Positions 1 through 6,613 of a stretch of 11,574 nucleotides of DNA are shown one piece after another. This DNA is from Bacteroidota bacterium (GTDB lineage: Bacteria; Bacteroidota; Bacteroidia; Bacteroidales; Paludibacteraceae). The stretch is taken from NCBI GenBank assembly GCA_022709605.1, contig JAKLIM010000089.1:1-11574 (forward strand). Reading direction: 5' to 3'. The position numbers and the translations under genes are program-made. Numbering within the stretch: position 1 is the stretch's first letter; each line of letters opens with the position of its first letter. The notes beneath the pieces are model-generated. The model did not search any database and was not told the DNA's origin. It saw nothing but the letters and a program-made list of their open reading frames with translations.

Positions 1-128
1 TTGCCAACCGAAATGCATTAGAACCTGCAGTCATCATCGTATTTCTGAAATAACCGATTCACGGTTTGCGCTTTTATTCCTCCGATAAAAATGCACATAA
101 TTACTGATAAAAATAGAACCCTTTTCAT
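1..128 (-). pseudogene. Start of a small exported protein (DUF4252-like), frame interrupted by TAA
   Basis: An ATG at 128 opens a frame with a clear signal peptide: K2/R3, a hydrophobic stretch rich in V, L, I and F, then a likely cleavage site at G-I-K-A-Q near residue 20. The mature part begins TVNRLFQKYDDDCRF and meets TAA at 18-20 (codon 37). Beyond the stop the same frame reads C-I-S-V-G up to the edge. Small secreted DUF4252 proteins often follow ECF sigma/anti-sigma pairs in Bacteroidota. From memory of that family, an acidic turn, RF, one residue, then a beta strand like YVSVG is expected, so the TAA looks like a nonsense change or a base error inside a longer gene. The +1 frame is also open over the last part, so a frameshift is an alternative. 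The start lies 18 bases after the anti-sigma stop, consistent with one operon. The family call is tentative because only the N-terminus is present. Confidence 0.4.
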
Positions 129-146
129 ACCATTTAAAATTATTAA

Positions 147-665
147 TTATTTGAAATTCAACTTATTTTCGATATTATCGATGTTATTTTTCACCTCCGA
201 AAGTTTATTTACCGGTTCGAGACTTTCTTTCACCTTTGTTATACTTTGCATTGGCTTCAAAGATCGTTCCAATAAATTATTTACCTTGTCCATTTTCAAT
301 TGAGCATATTGCTGCGCGTACTCCGTATCATTTATCCGTTTGCCGTTAATTACTGCATAATCAGCAGTTTCGGTATTAAATTGGAAGAACCAAAATGCAA
401 GTAAAAATGTGGCAGCAATGCCTGAAATTGAAATTATTTGCAACCATTTTCGTTTCGAATTGTGCTTATTATTATCGATAAATATCACATTATCTCTGCG
501 ATAAGTTTCTTTATTTTCATCTTCGAATACTTCGAATAAGGGTCGGTACATTTCGTGAGCGGCTTCAACACGGTTTGATTTGAAATATTGTTTCAATTCT
601 TTTTCTTCACTAAGCGAAGTCTCACCATCGAAATATTTGTTTAAAAGTTCGTTTATGCTTTCCAT
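147..665 (-). CDS. Putative anti-sigma factor, single-span membrane protein
   Basis: A 172-residue protein with a cytoplasmic N-terminal part (about 1-72), one transmembrane segment (about 74-96, starting WLQIISISG) after a basic stretch (KRK), and an extracytoplasmic C-terminal part of about 75 residues. The last part is polar and Lys/Glu/Asn-rich, with likely helical or coiled-coil character. The N-terminus (LLNKYFDGETSLSEEKELKQYF) resembles short helical N-termini of Bacteroidota proteins encoded beside ECF sigma factors. No zinc-binding HxxxCxxC motif is visible, so it is not a classical ZAS-domain anti-sigma. Its ATG overlaps the end of the sigma gene by 13 bases, which suggests translational coupling. 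The anti-sigma role is inferred from position, overlap and topology. It could instead be a membrane protein simply controlled by this sigma factor. Confidence 0.6.
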   Translation of the reverse strand: MESINELLNKYFDGETSLSEEKELKQYFKSNRVEAAHEMYRPLFEVFEDENKETYRRDNVIFIDNNKHNSKRKWLQIISISGIAATFLLAFWFFQFNTETADYAVINGKRINDTEYAQQYAQLKMDKVNNLLERSLKPMQSITKVKESLEPVNKLSEVKNNIDNIENKLNFK

Positions 666-1171
666 ATTTTTTCCTCCACACGTTTATTTTCGTTCAATAT
701 TTGTTCTCTTATTTTCTGACGGGCACGCGATAAATTCACAGTCACCGCATTGGCAGTCAAATTAGTTATATATGCTATCTCGTTGATTTCCATTCCTTCC
801 ACATCGCGCAATCGAATGATTGTTCTTTGTAATTCGGGCAAACGGTCAATCATATTTTTGATTCTTACAACCATATCAGCACGTTCGATTTGTAAGTGTG
901 GATTTGGTTCATCATACATTAAATCGGGTGTTATTTCCGTTTTATCTTTCGTAATGCGAATTGAATCGATGCATAAATTGCGCATCGAACGGATGGCAAA
1001 ACCCTGAAAATTTTCAACTTCATCAAGCTGATCCCTTTTTTCCCACAATTTCAAATTCAATTCCTGCATAGCATCACGAGCGTCGTCTTCATTTCGTAAA
1101 ATTGATTTTGCCAGTCGGTATAATTTATCCGACAAAGTCAATATCTGAAGTTTAAATTGTGATGAATCCAT
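653..1171 (-). CDS. RNA polymerase ECF-type sigma factor (sigma-70 family)
   Basis: A 172-residue protein of normal ECF size with only regions 2 and 4. Region 2 covers about residues 10-75 (LYRLAKSILRNEDDARDAMQ, then LKLWEKR and FAIRSMRNLCIDSIR, the core-binding and -10-recognition helices). Region 4 covers about 105-158 (RLPELQRTIIRLRDVEGM, then the helix-turn-helix EINEIAYITNLTANAVTVNLSRARQ that reads the -35 element). Between them lies a short acidic linker rich in D, E and P. It would direct RNA polymerase to a small regulon, probably including its own operon, since an ECF-like promoter lies about 55 bases upstream of the ATG. The next gene starts inside its 3' end, in the usual sigma/anti-sigma order. 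The inducing signal cannot be read from the sequence. Confidence 0.93.
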   Translation of the reverse strand: MDSSQFKLQILTLSDKLYRLAKSILRNEDDARDAMQELNLKLWEKRDQLDEVENFQGFAIRSMRNLCIDSIRITKDKTEITPDLMYDEPNPHLQIERADMVVRIKNMIDRLPELQRTIIRLRDVEGMEINEIAYITNLTANAVTVNLSRARQKIREQILNENKRVEEKIWKA

Positions 1172-1225
1172 GTTTTGCGGAATACTGAATTATTAGTGCT
1201 TAAAAATTTATTCCCGTTTATTATA

Positions 1226-1253
1226 ATGACGTGAAAAGAAAAAATATCTTACA
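1226..1253 (-). promoter_or_regulatory. Candidate ECF-type promoter of the sigma operon
   Basis: On the minus strand TGTAAG (1253-1248) is followed after exactly 16 bases by CGTCAT (1231-1226), then an AT-rich stretch. A GTAA-type -35 and a CGTC-type -10 at 16-17 bp spacing is the usual architecture of ECF sigma promoters. The spacer contains a T-run just after the -35, also common. Transcription would begin near 1219, giving a leader of roughly 48 bases. Autoregulation by the adjacent sigma factor is inferred. Confidence 0.55.
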
Positions 1254-1265
1254 TCATTACATCAT
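1250..1265 (-). repeat. Perfect 8-bp tandem repeat (2 x ATGATGTA) at the sigma promoter
   Basis: Two exact copies of ATGATGTA (minus strand) lie head to tail. The promoter-proximal copy supplies the first four bases of the -35 element. It could be a binding site for a second regulator or a chance duplication; only its position speaks for function. Confidence 0.4.
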
Positions 1266-1295
1266 TTTTTTTAAAATAAATTTTAAAACAAAGGA

Positions 1296-2069
1296 TTATA
1301 CATTGTAAATCAAGCGTTTAATTTTACAAATTCGATGTGAATATTCTCCCGTTTGTGAAGAAATTATGCCATAATTATCAATATCTTCAATTTTCACCCA
1401 GCCCGATGCATGAATAATTTGCTTATTATTAAGCATGATACCAACATGTATAACCGAACCTTCATCATTATCGAAATAGACCAAATCGCCTGCCGCAGTA
1501 TCGTTTATGGAATCGATAACCATCCCTTTTTCGAGCTGTTCGCCTGCATCGCGGGGTAATTCAATTCCACACAATGAAAAAACCACTTGCACCAGACCGG
1601 AGCAATCGATACCCAGAATATTTTTTCCACCCCATAAATAAGGAGCATTCAGAAACTGTTTTGCAACAGAAGTTATTTTTTCATATCTCACTGTATTACA
1701 ACATTGTACATGTTCAGGATTAATTTGATATTCTATATCAAAATTTACAAATTTTCCATTTTCATAATTTTGAAGTATACTTCCGGCAGGTAAATAAATA
1801 ATTTCGCTGCTATCTACAATTTTACACGCCGATACAGGGACGATTATTTTATTGTAATTATCATTCTGAATGGGTTTCGAAATTGGTCTCAGGTTTTTCC
1901 GATCGACCCAGCCCAGGTAATTATCAATTAGATTCTCTACAAAAACCCATTTTTCAAGAACTTCGGTAATTCTCACTGTTTCGCCAAATAATAATTGAGT
2001 TGTTAATTCACTTCTCTCATCGTTCGATTTCAATACCGAAACGAGGGGATGAATAATAATGCCGTGCAT
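1296..2069 (-). CDS. NlpC/P60 cell-wall peptidase with N-terminal SH3 domains (YkfC-like)
   Basis: A 257-residue protein. Residues 1-60 form a bacterial SH3 fold with the typical LLFGE...VRITE...W.FVE...YLGWV pattern, and about 70-125 form a second, divergent SH3-like domain. The C-terminal half is an NlpC/P60 cysteine peptidase. NAPYLWGG (141-148) leads to the catalytic Cys156 in DCSGLVQ, followed by His208 in VIHVG and His220 in IIHASG. The catalytic spacing (52 and 12 residues) and domain order match gamma-D-glutamyl-L-diamino-acid endopeptidases of the YkfC type, which cut stem peptides of peptidoglycan fragments. There is no signal peptide or lipobox at the ATG, so the protein may act in the cytoplasm on imported muropeptides during recycling. 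It stands alone, divergent from pgpH, with 124 bases before the sigma gene. Confidence 0.88.
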   Translation of the reverse strand: MHGIIIHPLVSVLKSNDERSELTTQLLFGETVRITEVLEKWVFVENLIDNYLGWVDRKNLRPISKPIQNDNYNKIIVPVSACKIVDSSEIIYLPAGSILQNYENGKFVNFDIEYQINPEHVQCCNTVRYEKITSVAKQFLNAPYLWGGKNILGIDCSGLVQVVFSLCGIELPRDAGEQLEKGMVIDSINDTAAGDLVYFDNDEGSVIHVGIMLNNKQIIHASGWVKIEDIDNYGIISSQTGEYSHRICKIKRLIYNV

Positions 2070-2100
2070 AATTTTTTAATTTTTAGATTGTACTTAATGA

Positions 2101-2108
2101 CAAAATTA
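2101..2108 (-). promoter_or_regulatory. Candidate -7 element for the NlpC/P60 gene
   Basis: TAATTTTG on the minus strand is a full match to the Bacteroidota primary-sigma -7 consensus TAnnTTTG, placed 32 bases before the ATG. No clear TTTG -33 element is seen at the expected distance. On the other strand of this divergent gap (2070-2208) the best pgpH candidate is the imperfect TATTTTTC at 2151-2158, which I do not consider strong. Confidence 0.4.
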
Positions 2109-2208
2109 CTGAAAGTTTGTTTGGATTGCGATTGTTCGTGATTTTTTTTGTATTTTTCGCAAGTTTTTCAACACAACAATTATTGATCACTTTATATAAA
2201 AATGACCT

Positions 2209-4245
2209 ATGAAGCTGAATATCAGTCATAATTACTTGCAAATCATATTAAGAACTGTTTTATTTTTGTTGGTTATATTTATTATTATACAGTTGTTTCC
2301 TACCCGAAACACTTTTAAATATCAATTTGATGTAGGTAAGCCCTGGAATTACGAACTTATTACAGCATCATTCGATTTTCCAATTTATAAAAGTACGCAG
2401 CAAATTAACACTGAAAAAAAGGAGTTATTAAAAAACTATACTCCATTTTTTGCTTTTGACACCGCTGTAAGCATTCAACAAATGAAAAAATTGTCGGATA
2501 AATTTGAAAAGAAACCCGGGCATCAAATTCTGTTTAACAGTTTTATCAAAAATAAATTAAAAACAATTTATTCAAAAGGAATTATTTCGTCGAATGAATA
2601 TGCTTACCTAACGAGCGAAGGAAAAACAAATGTAAACTGTATTTTCCCAAATCGGGTGACGAGAACATTCAGATTAGAAGATATTTACACACCAAAAACA
2701 GCTTACGAAGAGATTTTAAAAACCGCACCCGAAATTTTAAAAACATACGATCTGAATTTGTATGTGGTTGAAAACATGAAGTTTGATAGTATTGCTTCCG
2801 AATCGTCGAAAGCTGAATTGTTAAAAAATCTGTCGTTAACTTCGGGAATGGTTCAAAGTGGCGAAAGAATTATCGACAGAGGTGAAATTGTCAATCAGGA
2901 TAATTATCTGGTTTTGAATTCATTGAAAAAAGAATACGACAACCGAAAAGATAGCTTACATCAGTCTACATTGGTGCTCATTGGCGAAATAATCATTATT
3001 ATTGGTCTGATAGTCCTTTTATCGTTGTATATTTATTTATTCAGACCGCGCATTTTCGATGAGATTAAAAACATGATTTTGATCGCCATTTTGATTTTGC
3101 TTCAGGTTGCATTAACTTCATTTACAATTAAATTTACCTCATTGCATTATTATATTGTGCCTTTTGCGCTTTTGCCGGTTATGGTTCGCGTGTTTTTCGA
3201 TTCGCGAACGGCATTATTTGCACACATTATCACTGTTTTAATTATCTCATTAATGGTCGATAATTCATTCCAGTTTATTTTATTGCAAATATTCATCGGA
3301 ATGGTGGCTGTTTCGAGTTTGAAAGACATGACTCAAAGATCACAGTTGGCACAAACATCGCTTTATATTTTTCTTAGTTATGCTTTGATTTATATTGCAT
3401 TCGAATTTATATCCGAAGGCGATTTAAGCAGAATTCACTGGCAACCTCTGACTCATTTTGCCATTAGTTCAGTATTTCTACTATTCGCTTATGTATTAAT
3501 TTATATTTTCGAAAAGATTTTCGGGCTCATCTCGGCTGTAACATTGGTAGAGCTAACCAATGTAAATAACGATTTGATGATGCTTTTTGCCGAAAAAGCA
3601 CCCGGAACATTTCAGCACACATTGCAGGTATCCAATTTAGCTACCGAAGCAGCAAAAAAAATCGGTATAAATAGTCTTTTGGTTCGTACCGGCGCTTTGT
3701 ATCACGACATTGGGAAAATGAAAAATCCTGATTATTTTACTGAAAATCAGATGGGTGGAAAAAATCCATTATTAGATTTGGATTACGAAGCAGCAGCTCG
3801 AATAATTGTTAAACATGTGATGGATGGTGTAGAAATTGCTAAAAAAAATCATCTTCCCGAGCAAATTATTCATTTTATTACCACACATCATGGCAAGAGT
3901 AAAACTAAATACTTTTACAATTCCTACATAAACGATTTTCCGGATAAAATACCGAACGATGAAGCTTTTACATATCCCGGACCATTGCCCGACAGTAAAG
4001 AAACTGCCATTTTAATGATGGCTGATGCAGTAGAAGCACGTTCGCGCAGTTTAAAAAATTATACCATAGAAAGCATAGATCAAATGGTTGATAGCATGAT
4101 TGACAGCCAGATAGCTGATGGTCAGTTTAAAGATGCGCCGATAAGTTTCAGGGATGTGGAGACTGTAAAAAATGTATTTAAAGAAAAAATAAAAAATATG
4201 TATCATTCCAGAATTGTGTATCCGGAATTGAATAAGAAAATATAG
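2209..4245 (+). CDS. pgpH: 7TMR-HDED/HD-domain membrane phosphodiesterase, PgpH type (cyclic-di-AMP hydrolase)
   Basis: A 678-residue protein with the full PgpH layout: one N-terminal transmembrane helix (about 13-31), an extracytoplasmic 7TMR-HDED domain (about 35-250), a block of about seven membrane helices (about 253-440), and a cytoplasmic HD phosphohydrolase domain (about 460-670). The metal ligands are all visible: His470 (TFQHTLQ), His499-Asp500 (LYHDIGK), His536 (VKHVMDG), His560-His561 (TTHHGKS) and Asp606 (MADAVEA). This family cleaves cyclic di-AMP, a messenger controlling potassium and osmotic balance and wall stress, and the outer domain may sense a ligand. The substrate is inferred from the family; cyclic di-AMP synthase is not in the window. 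An ATG seven bases upstream (2202) opens only nine codons out of frame, so 2209 is preferred. The gene is transcribed alone and its TAG is the first triplet of the downstream inverted repeat. Confidence 0.92.
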   Translation: MKLNISHNYLQIILRTVLFLLVIFIIIQLFPTRNTFKYQFDVGKPWNYELITASFDFPIYKSTQQINTEKKELLKNYTPFFAFDTAVSIQQMKKLSDKFEKKPGHQILFNSFIKNKLKTIYSKGIISSNEYAYLTSEGKTNVNCIFPNRVTRTFRLEDIYTPKTAYEEILKTAPEILKTYDLNLYVVENMKFDSIASESSKAELLKNLSLTSGMVQSGERIIDRGEIVNQDNYLVLNSLKKEYDNRKDSLHQSTLVLIGEIIIIIGLIVLLSLYIYLFRPRIFDEIKNMILIAILILLQVALTSFTIKFTSLHYYIVPFALLPVMVRVFFDSRTALFAHIITVLIISLMVDNSFQFILLQIFIGMVAVSSLKDMTQRSQLAQTSLYIFLSYALIYIAFEFISEGDLSRIHWQPLTHFAISSVFLLFAYVLIYIFEKIFGLISAVTLVELTNVNNDLMMLFAEKAPGTFQHTLQVSNLATEAAKKIGINSLLVRTGALYHDIGKMKNPDYFTENQMGGKNPLLDLDYEAAARIIVKHVMDGVEIAKKNHLPEQIIHFITTHHGKSKTKYFYNSYINDFPDKIPNDEAFTYPGPLPDSKETAILMMADAVEARSRSLKNYTIESIDQMVDSMIDSQIADGQFKDAPISFRDVETVKNVFKEKIKNMYHSRIVYPELNKKI

Positions 4246-4318
4246 AACAAAGAGCAAAGAACAAAGAATAAAGACTAAAGAACTTGGCTGAAATCTTTGT
4301 TCTTCGCTCTTTGCTCTA
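4243..4318. repeat. Heptad-repeat inverted repeat filling the pgpH/topB gap; likely bidirectional terminator
   Basis: Arms 4243-4267 and 4294-4318 are inverted copies matching at 23 of 25 positions, with a 26-base loop. The left side consists of five 7-bp units (AACAAAG, AGCAAAG, AACAAAG, AATAAAG, ACTAAAG) at 4246-4280, and the right arm repeats the pattern on the other strand. The left arm begins with the pgpH stop codon and the right arm ends one base before the topB stop. In RNA the two mismatches are A/C on the plus strand but G/U on the minus strand, so the hairpin is more stable in topB transcripts. Its place between convergent genes suggests transcript-end protection or termination in both directions, though there is no classical U-tract. 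Confidence 0.75.
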
Positions 4319-4319
4319 T

Positions 4320-6245
4320 TCAAAACGATTGCCGGAAACTGCAACCATTTTTCCATTCGCTACATCCGTAAGCTTTATTACCCTTTATAATTGTGCCCTT
4401 TCCACAAACCGGGCAAGAAGTACCGATAATTGATTTTTCGTCGCTGAGTACAATTCCGGTTGTAGTAAAAGTTCGGCGGTTATCACTTTTAACATTGAAA
4501 ACAATCTGGCGTAGCATCTCCTTCAATTCTTCCAAAAATTCTTTGGCTTCATATTCGCCACGTTCTATCTGACGGAGTTTTTTTTCCCAGCGTCCTGTAA
4601 GTTCTGCAGATTTAAGCAGCTCTTCCTGAATGGTCTGAATTAATTCCACACCGGTATTTGTTGCTATCAGATTTTTCCGCTCCTTACGAATATAATCGCG
4701 TTTAAAAAGGGTTTCGATTATGGCAGCTCGTGTCGAAGGCCGTCCGATACCGTTTTCTTTTAATACATCGCGCAGTTCGTCGTTATCAACTAATTTACCG
4801 GCAGTTTCCATGGCCCGCAGCAAAGTAGCTTCGGTGTAAGGCTTTGGAGGCGAAGTCCATTTTTCAGCTAAAATTGGTTCGTGAGGACCACTTTCGCCCT
4901 TCACAAACAACGGTAACGTTTTCTCATCTTCTTCCTGTTCTTTTTCTTCTTCAGTTTTTACTTTTTCGAACACCACGCGCCAACCCGGATCAAGAATTTG
5001 TTTACCGGTAACCTTAAATTCCACTTTCTCCACTTCGCCCAAAACGGAGGTTGTGGATATTTTACATTCGGGATAAAAATTGGCAATAAACCGGCGTGCA
5101 ACCATATCAAACACACGCTTCTCGTTGTCGTTCAGCGCAGTAGGATGAACGCCTGTAGGAATAATTGCATGGTGATCGGTCACTTTTGTGTTATCAAAAA
5201 CTTTCTTTGTTTTCGGTATTTTTGCGGTAAGCAGAGGTTGAGTAAGCAATTCGTACTCTTTCAATCCCTTCAGAATATCAGGAATTTTCGGGTACATATC
5301 GTCGCTCAGATAAGTGGTATCGACACGTGGATAAGTTGTGACCTTCTTTTCGTAAAGTATTTGAATCAACTTCAAAGTTTCGTCGGCCGAAAAACCAAAT
5401 TTTTTATTGCATTCAACCTGTAACGATGTAAGGTCAAAAAGTCGTGGAGCCGATTCGGTTCCTTTTTTAGTTGAAATATCTGTTACAAGAAAATCAGCTG
5501 ATTTTACCTTTTCTAAAAATTCGGTTCCTTCTTCAACACTCGAAAATCGTCCTTTTGTAGCCGAAAAAATAGTATCGCGATACAGGGTTTTCAATTCCCA
5601 ATACGCTTCAGGTTTGAAGTTTTCAATCTCAAGCTGACGATTGACAATCAATGCTAGCGTAGGTGTTTGAACCCTGCCAATGGAAAGCACCTGACGATTT
5701 TTGGCATATTTTAGTGTATAAAGTCTCGTTGCATTCATTCCCAACAACCAATCACCAATGGCACGTGAAAGTCCGGCTTCGTACAAATGTTGAAATTCGC
5801 TCTGATCTTTGAGTTTCGAAAAACCTTCCCGAATCGCTTCTTCTGTAAGTGACGAAATCCAGAGTCGTTTCACCGGACATTTGCACAATGCTTTTTGCAT
5901 CACCCAGCGTTGAATCAATTCGCCTTCTTGTCCGGCATCACCACAATTCACCACCTCATCGGCCTTCGCCATCAACGTTTCGATCACTTTGAACTGTTTC
6001 AGAATACCACTGTCATTCATCACTTTAATGCCGAATCGCTGCGGAATCATTGGTAATTGACTGAGTGCCCATGCTTTCCAATCGGGTGTATACTCGTGCG
6101 GTTCGAGCAAGCCGCAAAGATGACCGAAAGTCCAGGTAACCTGATATCCGTTTCCTTCTATATAGCCGTCTTTTCGGGTTTTCGCACCCAGAATTTCGGC
6201 AATATCGCGCGCTACACTTGGTTTTTCGGCAATACAAACAATCAT
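4320..6245 (-). CDS. topB: DNA topoisomerase III (type IA)
   Basis: A 641-residue type IA topoisomerase that nicks and passes single strands, acting in decatenation and in resolving recombination intermediates. The N-terminal Toprim domain has Glu7 in AEKPS and D-A-G-Q-E-G-E at 103-109. The active-site tyrosine is Tyr305 in TTYPRVDTTYLS. SIGRVQTPTLALI (188-200) and ENGIGRPSTRAAII (497-510) are conserved core motifs. The C-terminus ends in a four-cysteine zinc ribbon (C611, C614, C628, C635). The length agrees with TopB, and TopA would usually be longer with more zinc fingers. The Toprim acidic motif departs from the usual D-x-D-R-E-G-E: the second Asp is Gly105 and the Arg is Gln106. The gene appears monocistronic, with a hairpin terminator upstream of it and the heptad repeat downstream. 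Confidence 0.95.
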   Translation of the reverse strand: MIVCIAEKPSVARDIAEILGAKTRKDGYIEGNGYQVTWTFGHLCGLLEPHEYTPDWKAWALSQLPMIPQRFGIKVMNDSGILKQFKVIETLMAKADEVVNCGDAGQEGELIQRWVMQKALCKCPVKRLWISSLTEEAIREGFSKLKDQSEFQHLYEAGLSRAIGDWLLGMNATRLYTLKYAKNRQVLSIGRVQTPTLALIVNRQLEIENFKPEAYWELKTLYRDTIFSATKGRFSSVEEGTEFLEKVKSADFLVTDISTKKGTESAPRLFDLTSLQVECNKKFGFSADETLKLIQILYEKKVTTYPRVDTTYLSDDMYPKIPDILKGLKEYELLTQPLLTAKIPKTKKVFDNTKVTDHHAIIPTGVHPTALNDNEKRVFDMVARRFIANFYPECKISTTSVLGEVEKVEFKVTGKQILDPGWRVVFEKVKTEEEKEQEEDEKTLPLFVKGESGPHEPILAEKWTSPPKPYTEATLLRAMETAGKLVDNDELRDVLKENGIGRPSTRAAIIETLFKRDYIRKERKNLIATNTGVELIQTIQEELLKSAELTGRWEKKLRQIERGEYEAKEFLEELKEMLRQIVFNVKSDNRRTFTTTGIVLSDEKSIIGTSCPVCGKGTIIKGNKAYGCSEWKNGCSFRQSF

Positions 6246-6310
6246 AATTTATGTGTGGGTGTTGAAATTCAATGTGTTGGATTGAACAGAATATTTAGTT
6301 TTACTTTGGG

Positions 6311-6318
6311 CAAATGTA
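6311..6318 (-). promoter_or_regulatory. Candidate -7 element for topB
   Basis: TACATTTG on the minus strand fits TAnnTTTG exactly and lies 66 bases before the topB ATG, giving a predicted leader of about 60 bases. No convincing -33 TTTG is present at the usual spacing. Together with the terminator at 6402-6439 it suggests that topB has its own transcription start. Confidence 0.42.
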
Positions 6319-6401
6319 CTTAAATTTATTCTTTTCTTAGCTCTTAAATTCCGGTATTTTGAAAAAAGGTTTTCACAAATTTGAATTAAATTTTTAGCAT
6401 A

Positions 6402-6439
6402 AAAAAAGTTTACTGTATTAGGTTACAGTAAACTTTTTT
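6402..6439 (-). terminator. Hairpin terminator after asnB
   Basis: A perfect 16-bp inverted repeat (arms 6402-6417 and 6424-6439) with a six-base loop. The inner stem GTTTACTGTA/TACAGTAAAC is flanked by an A-tract on one side and a T-tract on the other, the standard intrinsic-terminator form. It would work in both directions, but the only transcription reaching it is the minus-strand gltB-gltD-asnB group, whose last stop lies 174 bases upstream of it. It also shields topB from read-through. Confidence 0.8.
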
Positions 6440-6542
6440 AAAAAATTCATGAAATAAAAAAGTTTAATATTTTTATTCCGATATTATCAAAATAAAAAAA
6501 TGTAGGTTTAAAATAATTGTAAAAAAAATTTAAAATCTTCAA

Positions 6543-6575
6543 CCCCGACAGTTACCTGATAGCAATCGGAAGGGG
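6543..6575 (-). other. GC-richer hairpin in the asnB 3' untranslated region
   Basis: CCCC at 6543-6546 pairs with GGGG at 6572-6575. Inside, CC-T-GAT (6555-6560) pairs with ATCGG (6565-6569) around an AGCA loop with one bulged T. On the minus strand an eight-base U-run follows, but only about 14 bases after the stem, so it is not a classical terminator. It may stabilise the asnB transcript end. Confidence 0.35.
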
Positions 6576-6613
6576 CAAATTTTCAAATTAACATTCTCCT
6601 TCGTATGAAAAAA

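Larger units (their letters stand above)
6246..6613. other. 368-bp intergenic region between asnB and topB
   Basis: No credible gene was found on either strand. On the minus strand, reading from asnB to topB, it contains the asnB 3' leader-out with a GC-richer hairpin (6543-6575), about 100 bases of very AT-rich DNA, a strong hairpin terminator (6402-6439) and a candidate topB promoter (6311-6318). The stretch 6440-6540 has poly-A/T runs but no structure that I could fold convincingly. Confidence 0.6.

Noticed and set aside
1269..1288. AT-only palindrome TTTTAAAAT/ATTTTAAAA after the NlpC/P60 gene
   Set aside because: Loop of two bases, no G/C pairs, and followed by A rather than T on the minus strand; not a credible terminator.
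2202..2231. Nine-codon upstream reading frame overlapping the pgpH start
   Set aside because: No sign of coding selection or regulatory sequence; a chance ATG in AT-rich DNA is more likely.
4051..4356. 101-residue minus-strand frame across the pgpH/topB junction
   Set aside because: It lies antisense to pgpH and overlaps topB in another frame, with composition expected of a shadow frame of the conserved proteins.
6057..6323. Plus-strand frame of 88 residues at the topB 5' end
   Set aside because: Mostly antisense to the conserved Toprim domain, with no recognisable protein features.
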